DNA of 64,000 bases from Asterias amurensis (GCF_032118995.1 NC_092656.1:12514261-12578260); one strand, 5' to 3'. Numbered from the stretch's first letter, positions 21,292 through 33,092 are shown. Numbers and translations: made by a program. Notes: generated by a model not told the origin, from the letters alone.

Positions 21292-21683
21292 AGGCATTGG
21301 ACACTATCGGTAATAACTCGAAATCATTATTATCATAAAACCTTTCTTGATTACGAGTAATGGAGAAAGGTTGATAGTACATGTATACAACATTGTGAGA
21401 AAGGCTCCCCCTGAAGTGACGTGGTTTTTTTGAAAAAAGTAATTTTCCACGAATTTGATTTCGAGAACTCAGATTTAGAATTTGAGGTCTCGAAATCAAT
21501 CATCTGAAAGCACGAAACTTCGTGTGACTATGATGCGACAAGGGTGTATTTTTCTTTCATTATATAATAGCTCGCAACTTCGACGACCAATTGAGCTCAA
21601 ATTTTCACAATTGTTATTAATTTATGAGATACACCAACTGTGAAGACTAGTCTTTGACAATTATCAATAGTGTCCAGTGTCTT
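21292..21683. mobile_element. Family A MITE
   Basis: Left TTAA at 21288-21291 then AGGCATTGGACACTATCGG; right ATCAATAGTGTCCAGTGTC. The right TTAA is lost. Confidence 0.87.
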
Positions 21684-22246
21684 CACGTGCGAGTGTATAA
21701 TCTACATACAACCGTGTCATAAGGACTTCTCAAACGAGCCACACAACTTTGACTTCTGAAGAACGCATATAAGTCTTCAAATGTTTAACTAACTTTTGAC
21801 ATGATCGAGAATAAAAGTACTGCTCATACAAGACTGACATATAGTTCCAGATAAACTCCATCTCTGCATCACGGATAAGTCGGGTTTCTTTACGCAGCCA
21901 AAAGGACAATTAATTATCGACGAATCATGAAATAGATTTGATAAAACAAGGGTTTGCAGTAAAAACAAGGTCGACTTTTACACTGTGTGACGTCAAGTGG
22001 GAACGCTGTCAGTATTGTTTTATTAAATTGGCGGCTACGGCTACGACTTGTGCGTTGCTAAGGACGTCCTATACTTCAACGCATGATGATGTTGCCATTC
22101 AGTCATGGCTATGTCAGTGTAGCCCTAGCCCCCAATTCAGAGGCGGCATGCATGAGCGAAGTTTATTGCCTGCCATGAAAGGAAAGGAAAGTTAAAAGTC
22201 ATTCCTTTAGATTAAAAGTTTTGACCCATCTGTAAATTATTGGTCC

Positions 22247-22674
22247 TTATTTAGTGTCTTTTTCCTTAAATGGATTCAGCAGGAACACATTGAAGGTTGT
22301 GGTGGGAGACTTAGGATGGCTCCGTATCCCCATGTTCGACCCGGAATCCAGCCGGATCCAAACTCTCTCGTCCACCTTCAGGTCGACTATGGCACTCTGG
22401 GACGACGTTCCGGCGTTGCCGTCGTTCTGATCGGCGAAGATGCTTACCACGATCTCCTCACCTCGCATCAGGTGGACCGATGCCGTGTGCTCGAGCTCCG
22501 GCCGGACTGCGAACGTGAGCATGTACGGTCCGGCCTTCGGACAGATGAACTCGTGTTGACTCGCGTCCCATGTTCCGGAAGGGTGTTGGGTCAGGATTCG
22601 GTCGAACGGGACATGCAGAGGATCGTCGGAGCCCTTGAGCATTCCGGTAAATACGGTGGAAAAGTATACTGGCT
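22247..22674 (-). CDS. C1q-domain protein, terminal exon
   Basis: 141 aa of a globular C1q (gC1q) domain, the TNF-like jelly-roll module of secreted pattern-recognition proteins. It starts after acceptor TATTTTCCAG, entering with 2 nt of a split codon: PVYFSTVFTG, then PFDRILTQHPSGTWDASQ, FICPKAGPYMLTFAV, SVHLMRGEEIVVSIFAD, SSQSAIVDLKVDERVWIRL and TTFNVFLLNPF. These follow the gC1q strand order (FD-ILTN-GG-YD, F-CP-AG-YYF-F, LMKN, L-L-GD-VW-RL, FSGFLL). There is no collagen stretch in this exon. The upstream exon is uncertain (see 25324-25351). Confidence 0.85.
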
Positions 22675-22790
22675 CTGGAAAATAACGACAGCGTGGTTGT
22701 GGTTAATGAGACGATTGTTTTTAATGGAGGCAAAATGAGAAACAACACTTCACTGTCTCGTGTTCTCTATCTCATGAGGATTCGCGGCAT

Positions 22791-23056
22791 TATATTTCTG
22801 AACTGCTTCAAGTTTCACTCCATCAAGGAATCTTCGATCAAGTTCTATGCTTCTCCTCATTGAACCCAAGTCTCGACACTCATGGGGTGACAGGTCTTTT
22901 TCTTCAGCCGCGCCACGCATCTGGAACTCTCTACCACTTAATCTTCGATCTTGTCTTTATACTGCAAAATTCAAGTCTCTTCTCAAAACTTATCTTATGT
23001 CACAGGTTTTCAATGACTAATTTTGTTGCGTCTGTTTTTCTTTGTGTTGTGTTGTT

Positions 23057-23088
<32 letters not shown>

Positions 23089-23149
23089 GGGGGGGGGGGT
23101 TTACTGCGCCTTGAACGCCCAGCAGGGTGGATATGTGCGCATTACAAGT
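22791..23149 (+). mobile_element. LINE 3' end (RT C-terminus plus 3' UTR)
   Basis: In one frame 22890-23019 reads SWGDRSFSSAAPRIWNSLPL, NLRSCLYTAKFKSLLKTYL and MSQVFND stop, the typical C-terminal tail of Jockey/CR1-group reverse transcriptases (GDRSFS-AAP-LWNSLP). A poly-T/G tract and a conserved TGCGCATTACAAGTC follow, then the (ATT)n tail. It is 5'-truncated. A sister copy is at 31911-32262. Confidence 0.85.
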
Positions 23150-23520
<371 letters not shown>

Positions 23521-24021
23521 TAAAATATTTCTAAAATATTAAACCACAAAAATGGATCAGCCAATAATAAAAACCACAAACCGCGGAATGTAAAAAAATA
23601 TGGAAAAGTACTACTTCACAGCAGGAGCGGGGTTGGGCAAAGATGGTTGGGGCTAGGCAAAGATGGTTGGGGGTTGGGCAAAGATCGTTGGTGGTTTTCA
23701 AGGCCACTGCGTTTTTATATCATATAGCCATCTCAGATAAAGATACTGTCTTATAACCACATGGGCCAAGTAGATTCTATCTCAACAGCTTTAAGAACAA
23801 ACAAGTGGTTGACAAATGCCATAGAGTTGTGCACTAAGCAGACGCGCAATCGCATCTACGTCACGCACCCATTAGCCGTGTGCAAATCAGCGCGATGTTC
23901 CCTCATTTTGCCAACCAAAAGGTTAGTGTTCAATTTACATATTTCATGGGAAGGGTCTATTCAAACCCACGCGCTATGTGCAATTTACATATTTCATGTG
24001 AAGGGTCTATTCGAACCCACC

Positions 24022-24095
24022 TTTGCAATTGGTATGACACTGCTCTAGAATGGCAAAGGTCGTGGGTTTGAATCCCACCCGAGTAATATGCCTGG
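24022..24095 (+). mobile_element. tRNA-derived SINE-like unit
   Basis: Contains a B-box-like GGGTTTGAATCCCACCC and the sequence CTCTAGAATGGCAAAGGTCG upstream, followed by a T-run. It lacks a full cloverleaf. Confidence 0.45.
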
Positions 24096-24165
24096 GTTTT
24101 TTTCAGCGCTAAAACACACGTAGTGGATATGGGTAAAAACCAAAATGAATATTGTTCAGTATTAA

Positions 24166-24492
24166 ATGCAGTCGACACTATTGGTAATTACTCAAAATAA
24201 CAATTAGCATAAAACCTTTCTTGGTGACGAGTAATTGGGAGAGGTTGATGGTATAAAACATTGTGAGAAACAGCTCCCTCAAAAGTGCCATAGATTTGGA
24301 GAAAGAAGTAATTTTCCACGAATTTGATTTCACGACCTCAAGTTGAGGTCTCGAAATTAACCATCTAAACGCACACAACTTCGTGTGACAAAGGTGTTTT
24401 ATTTTTTCTTTATTATCTCAACTTTGATGACCGAATGAGCTCACCAACTGTGAAGGCTAGTCTTTGACAAGTACCAATAGTGTCCACTGCCT
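24166..24492. mobile_element. Family A MITE
   Basis: TTAA flanks at 24162-24165 and 24493-24496. It is shortened in the right arm (the CACAGGTTTGTTATTTT portion is missing). Confidence 0.9.
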
Positions 24493-24879
24493 TTAAAACA
24501 TACGTTTTGTTAGTTTGAATATAAACAAAAATCAAAAGTACATCATAATTAAAACATCAGCTTTCAGTTTTATTTTTATTAGGCCTATTGTACTAGTAAA
24601 AGTGCAACAAGGTGATTATTTTAGTCCAACCCTTCATTTTGTTAACTGAAGTGTCAGAGATCATGGCGTGCACATCGAGGTGGCCATAATGAACTAATTA
24701 GTCTTGGCTTGACTGAATCTGCCAAGAGTAACGATCGAATTAAACATAGAAAGGCACACTAATTAATACAAATGGCGGGTGAAGGTTTTGCAGCTGTGTT
24801 GGTTGGGACTTCCATGGTCGTTGGCGAAAGAAAAGTAGAGTAAGAAAACACCATAAGGACAAGAACAAAATAAACTGGA

Positions 24880-25060
24880 GATGGAAAACAAGAATATGGA
24901 TTGGCAACCGATTGAACAGGGAACAGGAAAAGAGGTAGACAGAGAAGAAGATGGAGAGATGACATCACGGTATTATGGAGGAACAACATGGACCAGAACT
25001 GCAAGAAATAGAAATGAATGGCGTCAACATGAGGAGGGCCACATCATACACTTGATTGTT
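24880..25060 (+). mobile_element. LINE relic (RT C-terminal tail)
   Basis: Across two frames it reads WIGNRLNREQEKR, then the TWTRTARNRNEWRQHEEGHI tail that closes many LINE reverse transcriptases (R-W-DDI..W-R-A-NR-EWR). Because the recognisable residues switch frame and stops occur, it is a pseudogene fragment. The opposite-strand frame with a hydrophobic leader is only its shadow. A 17-base G-run follows at 25088. Confidence 0.65.
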
Positions 25061-25323
25061 ATGGTTGTGGCTCCGGGATTCGCGGGCTGTGGGGGGGGGG
25101 GGGGGGTCGATGATAAGCCCTCTCCGTTGACCACTCCCCACATGACAATCACACCTTCTCTCCCGTTTCCCTGATACCTATACCATCGTGGTTATGGTTG
25201 AAAGCACACATACACAGGTCTCTTCCCAGTGGTGAGCCATTACCCATTGAAAAACAACAAGTACTTTGCCTGCCTGATCAATATTCACAATAAACAACAA
25301 TACGGAAATATACATGTACATAC

Positions 25324-25351
25324 CTGGCTGTTTACATTCACACAACCCCAT
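25324..25351 (-). CDS. Possible first coding exon of the C1q protein
   Basis: ATG at 25351 then GLCECKQP, ending one base into a codon before donor GTATGT. That phase is what the C1q exon at 22674 needs, giving CKQPGPVY or CKQPEPVY depending on the junction base read. It would make a C1q-only protein without signal peptide. An alternative frame of the same stretch is longer and Cys-rich (CQCIKACLVGRL...), but its phase does not fit. Weak support. Confidence 0.25.
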
Positions 25352-25597
25352 GATGTTTCTCGATAGTGACAGTCAATGTTATGTACCCACAATGTGCCAC
25401 AATCAATGTACTCACGTAGGCGGCCTACCAGACAAGCCTTGATACACTGACATGTAGTTGATTTTCTCACTGCATGCATCTATACATAATATCCAATTAT
25501 GGGTCAAGCTGCATTTATTACACGCACGAATGGTGGGACAAAACCTTGGAAGGTGACCTCAACGAGTGCCTGCCTACAACAATGACCCAGGGCTGGA

Positions 25598-26872
25598 TGT
25601 GAACGGGTAGTTTGAAAGGGTGTACAGTCTACCCGCAGTACACTAATCTCCTTTGTTATTTATCTGCAGGGATATACCTCGTTTTTTCATGCGTGACCTC
25701 GGTTTGAATACTAATTAGTCAAAAGGGCTTCTGGAATTCGGTCAATTTCAGCCTTTTCTGAAAGTCTCAACCAAAATAATGTACCAGTAAATTGAAACGT
25801 AGAGCATATCTGTCGTTATGTATAAAAACAATCGGTGCAACTCAAATTTCATAAAGATAAATTTGTACGTAACAAATGGCTTCAAAAACAGGGAAAACAA
25901 GTCACAAAAACACGGAGAGTGTTTCCGTTATTAATGTCGGCAACAGTTTCCAATTAGTACGTATGGATAGATTATTTCATATTCTACCTGGAAATGTTAA
26001 AAACGAGACCGGATCGCACCTAGTCCAGTCAGTATATAGCGATTTCCACCGTTAATCCAAATCACGTTACGAAAATATCAACTATTAGACCATGGAGCAA
26101 TAAACTATGTTTATTGCTCCATGATGAGACAGACATGGTTTTCCTGCACGCGGGTGATTGTCTGACAATGACATCATCGACTGATATGGCAGCATGCCGT
26201 TTTTCGTTGGTATGGTACCCCGACCACCAAGCCTAAGTTAGTCAATAACAAAAGCGCCCGTCTATACCATGGGCTGAAATAGACCAACAAAGAACAGCAA
26301 TCAGCATGCTGCCATATCAGTCGTCATCGACAGCCAATCACAGTGCAGGAGAACCATGCTGTCTTATATTACTAGTAGTTGATTTTTTTTCGTAATATGG
26401 GTTTTGGATTAACGGTGGAAATCGCTGTATCCTGACTTGACTATGTACGATCCGGTCTCGCTTTTAACATTTTCGGGAAGAATATTTAATAATCTATCCA
26501 TATATACTTTTTTTATGACTGTTGCTGACATTCATAACGGGACAATCTGTCGTGTTTTTGTGACTTGTTTTCATTCTTTTGGAAGCCATTTTTCACGTAC
26601 AAATTTATCTTTTTAAAATTTGAGTTGCAGCGACTTTTTTCATACAACACGACAGATATGCTCTTCATTTCAGTGTACTTCTACATTATTTATGTAAATA
26701 CTTTTCAGATAAGGCCGAAAAAGACTGAATTTCAGAAGCCCTTTGTACTAATTAGTATTCAAACCGAGGTCACGCATGAAAAACCACGCCAACTCGCGCA
26801 GATAAATCACAAAGGAGACTTGTTATATCGAATGTACTGCGGGTAGACTGTGCACTATTTTCTTGCACCCGT
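25598..26872. mobile_element. 1.27-kb foldback element
   Basis: Almost the whole element is an imperfect palindrome. Outer arms: ACAGTCTACCCGCAGTACA (left) and TGTACTGCGGGTAGACTGT (right). Then CATGCGTGACCTCGGTTTGA / complement, TATGTATAAAAAC..., and inner arms CTGATATGGCAGCATGC / GCATGCTGCCATATCAG around a loop at about 26200-26290. No open frame of interest. A fragment lies at 12010-12165. Confidence 0.88.
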
Positions 26873-27117
26873 TGATACGGTTCAAAGGTCAACTGAACAT
26901 GCAAGGGGATTTTCCAACGCGTGGAATAATTATGATAAACACAAATCTATGTTGGCTGTAGATTGTGTTTTCATTCCAAGTCACAACAAAATGAGGCGAC
27001 AGCACAATGATGCACAATAAAATGCACAATGATTACTGCATTTTGTTCATTCGATCGAAGATTTCATAAATTATTTAGAAATTTGTGAAGACTATTCCAG
27101 GGTTTGAACCAGAGGCC

Positions 27118-27264
27118 TTGGGTTGATTTCACAAAGAGTTAAGACTAGTCTTCTCTTGTTAGGACGAGTTGCTTGTCCTAACTTAGGACTAGCCATACGT
27201 TTTTAATATCTCCTAGGACTAGTCCTAACTTAGGACTAGTCATAACTATTTGTGAAATCCACCC
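27118..27264. mobile_element. Family B MITE with TAGGACTAG repeats
   Basis: Ends TTGATTTCACAAAGAGTTA and TATTTGTGAAATCCACCC. The interior consists of repeated and inverted CTTAGGACTAGTC blocks. Confidence 0.8.
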
Positions 27265-27442
27265 ATTGGCAGATAATGAATATAAAAAAAACCAGTTTAG
27301 GACACCATCAAGATTCTACAAAGTCTTTCACGACATGGCAGTGCTCATTACACGGACGAAAGCACACTTTGAAACACCAAAATGTTGCCAACTTCAAGCT
27401 GAAATCCTCCGACAGAAAAGGGTTTCCAATTCCAGAACCTGT

Positions 27443-27620
27443 AAAGCCTGGCTCATACTTTCTGCGAATGATGCGACATGAACTTTGAAGTCGCAAATTT
27501 GCAAAGACTAGACTATTTCGCGTCAGTTGACATGTGCTCTACTTCTCCTGCGAAATGTTTGCAGCGAAGACAGCGCTGCCCTGTCAACATTCGTATCGCA
27601 TTCCCAAGAAGCGGGCTTAA
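27443..27620. mobile_element. Family J MITE
   Basis: AAGCCTGGCTCATACTTTCTGCGAATG at left, CATTCCCAAGAAGCGGGCTT at right. Confidence 0.65.
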
Positions 27621-27623
27621 AAT

Positions 27624-27983
27624 ACACCGGACACCTTGGTAATTGTCAAAGCCCAGTCTTCTCACTTGGTGAATCTCAACATATTAACCTGTGGAATTTG
27701 AGCACAATTGGTCGTCGGAGTTGCGAGAGAATAATGGAAGAAAAACACCCCTGTCACACGAAGTTGTGTGCTTCGGATGCTTGAGTTCGGAACCCTAAAA
27801 ACTAATTCTGAGGTCTCGAAATCAAATTCAAATGTTACTTTTTTTCTCGAAAACTATGTTCATTCAGAGGGAGCCGTTTATCACAATGTTGTATACTATC
27901 AACAGCTCCCCATTGCTTGTTACCAAGTAAGTTTTTATGCTAACGATTATTTTGAGAAATTACCAAAAGTGTCCGGTGCCTTT
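27624..27983. mobile_element. Family A MITE, diverged
   Basis: Starts CACCGGACACCTTGGTAATTG, ends ACCAAAAGTGTCCGGTGCC. The central palindrome is degraded. Confidence 0.85.
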
Positions 27984-28300
27984 CACAAAACAACTCACAA
28001 AACAAAAACAAACATTTACTTTTTGGCAAAATAACCAAAGAAAGGTGACCATTTTAACTCATTTTTTTTTTTTTTTTTTTAAAGATCTTGTATTAGAAAA
28101 AAAATTCTCAGGCTGACTACAATTTGTTCAATAATATAACATGAAATAATGACACACCTGCTATAATAATAAATCAAAAACCGCCCCTTTTTTAAAGGAG
28201 AACAAATCTACTGCTTAAATTAATTGTTAAACTTATTTCTATAGCACAAACGAAACCACTTTGACTATGATATCTTTGATGTGACGAAAGTAATAATGGT

Positions 28301-28404
28301 TTAAAGGCACTGCACACGGTTGGTAATTGTCAAAGACATGCATAAAATAACAAGCCTGTGAAAATTTGGACTCAATTGGTCATAGAAGTGGCAAGAAAAT
28401 GATG

Positions 28405-28435
<31 letters not shown>

Positions 28436-28662
28436 GTTGTACAAAATAGTGTGCTTTCACATAGGAAAAAGGGCTTCTGGCCAGAAGAATTCTATTACTT
28501 TACTGAGAAATTACCTCTTTCTCAAAACTACGCTACTTCAGAGGGAGTCATTTCTCACAATGTTTTATACTATCAACAGCTCTCCGTTGCTCATTACCAA
28601 GAAGGGTTTTATGCTCGGTAATATTTTTAGTAATAACCAATTAAGTACAGTGCCTTCAACGA
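28301..28662. mobile_element. Family A MITE, subfamily A2, with A-run
   Basis: AAAGGCACTGCACACGGTTGG left, ACCAATTAAGTACAGTGCC right. A 24-base A-run sits at 28405-28428. The centre has CTTCTGGCCAGAAG instead of the type-1 palindrome. Confidence 0.8.
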
Positions 28663-28859
28663 CAAAACTTATTTTGTACTTATTGTGACATCAGCGGTTA
28701 GCTTGAGATGATAACCCATAACCTCGTGCATGCAAGTCCTGCAGTCTATAACTACTTGATGACGGCGACTTGTAGGTGAAGGTACACCAAACTCGTCCCT
28801 TATTTTAGTTTTTTTCTTCTTTCTGGAATCAAGAAACCTTCTTGGGTCATCTTTCACAG

Positions 28860-29940
28860 CCCTCCATCAGTAAATCAGGCCTAGATTTACACAGAGTGCC
28901 ACAGATGCAATGACCTCCGTTTCCCCTGGTTTCCCTTTCACAACCTCTCCATCAGTAAATCAGGCCTAGATTTACACAGAGTGCCACAGAAGCAATGACC
29001 CCCGTTTCCCGTGGTTTCCCTTTCACAACCTCTCCATCAGTAAATCAGGCCTAGAATTACAGAGTGCCACAGAAGCAATGACCCCCGTTTCCCCTGGTTT
29101 CCCTTTCACAACCTCTCCATCAGTAAATCAGGCCTAGAATTACACAGAGTGCCACAGAAGCAATGACCCCCGTTTCCCGTGGTTTCCCTTTCACAACCTC
29201 TCCATCAGTAAATCAGGCCTAGAATTAAACAGAGTGCCACAGAAGCAATGACCTCCGTTTCCCCTGGTTTCCCTTTCACAACCTCTCCATCAGTAAGTCA
29301 GGCCTAGATTTACACAGTGCCACAGAAGCAATGACCTCCGTTTCCCCTGGTTTCCCTTTCACAACCTCTCCATCAGTAAATCAGGCCTAGAATTACACAG
29401 AGTGGCACAGAAGCAATGACCTCCGTTTCCCCTGGTTTCGATCCCTTTCACAACCTCTCCATCCGTAAATCAGGCCTAGATTTACACAGAGTGCCACAGA
29501 AGCAATTGCATCCATTTCCCCTGGTTTCCCTTTCACAGCCTCTCCATCAGTAAATCAGGCCTAGAATTACACAGAGTGCCACAGAAGCAATGACCTCCAT
29601 TTCCACTGGTTTCCCTTTTACAACCTCTCCATCCGTAAATCAGGCCTAGATTTACACAGAGTGCCACAGAAGCAATGACCTCCATTTCCCCTGGTTTCCC
29701 TTTTACAACCTCTCCATCAGTAAATCAGGCCTAGATTTACACAGAGTGTCACAGAAGCAATGACCTCCGTTTCCCCTGGTTTCGATCCCTTTCACAACCT
29801 CTCCATCCGTAAATCAGGCCTAGATTTACACAGAGTGCCACAGAAGCAATTGCATCCATTTCCCCTGGTTTCCCTTTCACAGCCTCTCCATCAGTAAATC
29901 AGGCCTAGATTTACACAGAGTGCCACAGAAGCAATGGCCC
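28860..29940. repeat. Minisatellite, about 13 units of 85 bp
   Basis: Unit: ACCTCTCCATCAGTAAATCA GGCCTAG(A/T)(A/T)TTACACAGAG TGCCACAGAAGCAATGACC then GTTTCCCCTGGTTTCCCTTT. Units start near 28865, 28946, 29030, 29114, 29199, 29288, 29367, 29456, 29540, 29625, 29711, 29800 and 29887. Units 8-9 and 12-13 share private variants (TTTCGATCCC, ATCCGTAAAT, AATTGCATCC), showing a four-unit (about 344 bp) block duplication. It begins about 140 bp beyond the PHAX stop codon. Confidence 0.97.
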
Positions 29941-30077
29941 CTCGCCTCTGGTCTTGGCCTTGGTGCCCCTCCAAAGACATGCCCACGATAGACTTTTAAG
30001 ATTTTCAAATGGAATTACTCTTTGCAAAATGAAAATAACCTTGCCCTCTCAAAGATGAAATTGCAGGCATGGTAAAT

Positions 30078-30413
30078 TTACTCCATCTGTTCATTTTTGC
30101 CGACTGGTGCCTCCTCATCATCCTTATCCTCACCACTTTCGATCTCCCCATCCTCCGCGCAGCTCCGGTTTCCCTCGACAATACTGTCTTTAGTCTCCTT
30201 AGCTGCCTCTACTTTAGACTCTACACTGCTATCCATTCTACTTTCCTCAACTACTACAGTTGTGTCTTTTGTTTCCTCCACTGCGTCATTGGCAAACTCC
30301 TCTTCCCCCTCCTCCATGGATTTTGCCTGAGCGGCCATCTTACGCCGGTGTCTGTCCTTCTTGTGTTTCAGGTCGGTCTCTTTTTTCTTTTCCTCTGCGA
30401 AGATTTCAGCAAC
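30078..30413 (-). CDS. PHAX: PHAX exon 3 (acidic C-terminus)
   Basis: 112 codons including stop, phase 0, acceptor TTGTTCTCTCAG. It encodes VAEIFAEEKKKETDLKHKKD and RHRRKM, corresponding to the IKDIFY-E...KKAARKRR segment of vertebrate PHAX. A long Glu/Asp-rich, low-complexity tail then ends NEQME. The tail is not conserved in sequence, but its acidity is typical. Confidence 0.93.
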   Translation of the reverse strand, partial: VAEIFAEEKKKETDLKHKKDRHRRKMAAQAKSMEEGEEEFANDAVEETKDTTVVVEESRMDSSVESKVEAAKETKDSIVEGNRSCAEDGEIESGEDKDDEEAPVGKNEQME

Positions 30414-30421
30414 CTGAGAGA

Positions 30422-30586
30422 ACAAATTCGTGGAAGATTACTTCTTTCTCGAAAACTATGTCACTTCAGAGGGAGCCGTTTCTCACAATGTTTTATACTA
30501 TCAACCTTTCCCCATTACTCGTTACCAAAGGTTTTATGCTAGTAATTATTTTGAGTAATTACCAATAGTGCCCACTGCCTTTAAGG
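30422..30586. mobile_element. Half of a family A MITE at the PHAX exon 3 acceptor
   Basis: Right half only, from CAAATTCGTGGAAGATTAC to AATTACCAATAGTGCCCACTGCC. It begins 9 bp upstream (transcript sense) of exon 3, so the branch-point and part of the pyrimidine tract of intron 2 lie in or against MITE sequence. Confidence 0.88.
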
Positions 30587-31286
30587 AGCACAGCAATTCT
30601 CCTCTGGCAAGGGGCATTTCTATGAGGAAATCTTACACCACATCAAAAGCATAGGGCCCCACAGCAATTGCTGTGGTAGCCGCAGGTTATTTCCAGGTAT
30701 GTGACAGTTCATGTCCAGATTAACAGCAATTCAAGGGTTAATATTTTATTGACTGACCATACTAAAAGTAGAGCCATAAAGAATGGTAAACACTCGACAA
30801 AACAAGACCACAGACACTTTCTTGGTCAGAAGCACGGCAGCTTTTGATAGTAAAAACTATTTTGAGAAAAGATTCCCTTTGAAGTAATATGGTTTTGATC
30901 ACCCCCTAAACATTTGAATCTGAGAAAAGAATACTGGGGGCTCCGGGTGTGGTTAAAATGAATGAAAATGTACATCAGCGTATAAGCGCCGTCAACTGCG
31001 CATCTATGCAGAGGGGAGTGACAAAAATAGAATTGACAACAAAAGCCCAACTCAAGCCATATTGAGCATAATTTTTGTGAAATTGTATAACATTTTTGGT
31101 GGACTTTTTCTTCTGCTTATTTTCATTTTGAGTAACTTTTTTTTCTTCTCTTTTTTTTTTTTTTTTTTTTTTTGGGGGGGGGGGTGGAGGGTGGTAACAA
31201 TTCAATAGGTCTATGAAATTGGGCCTAAGTTTCGGGTGGGATGGGGTGATAGCTAGGGGAGGAGAACAATCCATCATAACACAAAC

Positions 31287-31364
31287 CTGTTGCTTTGTAA
31301 CTTGGGGATCTGTCTTCATGAGAAAGAGAAAGACACCTCCCGGCAAACGCCTTCGAGACCCATT
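31287..31364 (-). CDS. PHAX: PHAX exon 2 (end of RNA-binding domain)
   Basis: 26 codons, phase 0, acceptor CTCTTTATTTCAG, donor GTTTGT. It encodes NGSRRRLPGGVFLFLMKTDP then QVTKQQ, nearly identical in pattern to vertebrate NGSRRRTPGGVFLNLLKNTP. This strongly conserved block is part of the U-snRNA-binding domain. Confidence 0.95.
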
Positions 31365-31422
31365 CTGAAATAAAGAGAGAAATGAATGATATTATGGTTC
31401 TTTTTTAAACATTCAGGGCCCA

Positions 31423-31605
31423 ATTTCATAAGGGCAAGTAACACTGCAGCGATTACGAAAACGATAACGACGCTAAGAGAGCGCATTCTATCGGATGACA
31501 TGCTCCACGCTGAATACCGACACGCTTATTCAACCAATTTAGGGCGTGCATTGTTAACATTCACGATTTCGTTCTCGTTATCGAGGCCAGTGTGAGCGGG
31601 CCTTT
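31423..31605. mobile_element. Family D MITE, degraded
   Basis: GCGATTACGAAAACGATAACGA ... TTCGTTCTCGTTATCGAGGC, right end AGTGTGAGCGGGCCTTTAG. It lies in PHAX intron 1. A T- and G-run at 31138-31183 in intron 2 is simple sequence. Confidence 0.75.
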
Positions 31606-31910
31606 AGAACTGCTTTAAAAGCAGCAAATATTGCCTGACAATTTTCTGCTTAGCGTGAAATGGTGATTTGGTTGGTTTCCTTATTCTTGCAAGCATAACT
31701 TTGTTTTGCCAAAAATTTGAATCTGAGAAATGTTACTGACAGGAATGGTTCTCAGATTTTTTTTTTTCCCCATTGCAGATTATTCTTTCTGCGTGGACAT
31801 AGCAGCTCCAGATTTTCAGCAATATCTAAAAAACGCTACCACCTTTTGAAATAAAAATTTCACAGGTTAGTTTTATGGCATAGGCCTATAACTATATAGG
31901 ATGGCAAGGC

Positions 31911-32262
31911 TCCCCCACTATATATCTGAACTGCTTCAAGTTTACACTCCATCAAGGAATCTTCGATCAAGTTCCATGCTTCTCCTCATTGAACCCAAGT
32001 CTCGACACTCATGGGGTGACAGGTCTTTTTCTTAAGCTGCGCCACACATCTGGAACTCTCTACCACTTAATCTTAGATCTTGTCTTTGTACCACAAAATT
32101 CAAATCTCTTCTCATAACTTATCTTATGTCACAGGTTTTCAAGGATTAATTTTGTTGTCTGTTTTTCTTTGTTTTTGTTTTGGTTTTTGGTTTTACTGCG
32201 CCTTGAACACCCAGCAGGGTGGATACGTGCGCATTACAAGTCTTATTATTATTATTACTATT
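31911..32262 (+). mobile_element. LINE 3' end, sister of 22791-23149
   Basis: Same RT tail and 3' UTR order (CATGGGGTGACAGGTCTTTT, TGGAACTCTCTACCACTTAA, CCAGCAGGGTGGATACGTGC), ending in a short ATT run. Inserted in PHAX intron 1, antisense to the gene. Confidence 0.85.
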
Positions 32263-32657
32263 AGGATTGAAACAAATGGTGTGTTCAAATAAGCCATGTC
32301 TGCATGCTAGATTTGAATACAATGATGTGCTTGACCACAAGTTACCACTTCAATTTGAATTCATCAGACTACAGAGACTGTTGCTATGTCACATGATTAG
32401 GTGCAAGCTTTTGCATTGTTATCCAAGATGCGGTAAACACTCGCCCACAGTTTAATGAATGGACGTGTATGACACAATGGTATCAGGGTTTGTCATCTGG
32501 AGGCTGCTATACAAAGGCTTGCCCTGAACTATTTGACATAGCAACTGTCTCCATAGTCCGAGGAATTCAAATGTAAGCGTGACAATGTAACTCAGCGAGT
32601 CATTGTACCAGACATTATTCAAATCTAACTCGCAAATGGCTTATTACCAAAATCCCT

Positions 32658-33083
32658 TTAAAGACACTGGACATTATTGGTAACAATTGTCAAAGACCAG
32701 TCTTCTAACTTGGTGTATCTCAACATATGCATGAAAAAACAAACCTGTGAAAGTTTGAGCTCAATCAGTCGTCGAAGTTGAGAGATAATAATGAAAGAAA
32801 AAACACCCTTATTGTCACATGAAGTTGTGTGCTTTCAGATACTTGATTTTGAGACCTCAAAAATCAAAATCTGAGGTCTCGAAATCAAATTTGTGGAAAA
32901 TTACCTCTTTTTCGAAAACTACATACAGAGGGAGCCGTTTCTCACACTGTTTTATACTACATGTATCAACAGCTCTCCATTACTCGTTACCAAGTAACTT
33001 TTTATGCTAAAATTTATTTTTAGTAATTACCAATAGTAACCACTGCCTTCAAATGTTACCAATAGTAACCACTGCCTTCAAAT
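32658..33083. mobile_element. Family A MITE with duplicated right end beside PHAX exon 1 donor
   Basis: Full element to about 33049. The last 34 bp (ATGTTACCAATAGTAACCAC...TTCA) are then repeated in tandem to about 33083. The end is about 10 bp from the exon 1 splice donor (33092/33091). Confidence 0.88.
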
Positions 33084-33092
33084 GTCCCTTAC

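Noticed and set aside
24759-25004. Minus-strand frame with a hydrophobic leader like a signal peptide (LHLLLCLPLFLFPVQS)
   Set aside because: It is antisense to a recognisable LINE reverse-transcriptase tail and has no supported splice partner.
28860-29940. CRISPR-like array
   Set aside because: Units are contiguous 85-mers without unique spacers in a eukaryotic setting; it is a minisatellite.
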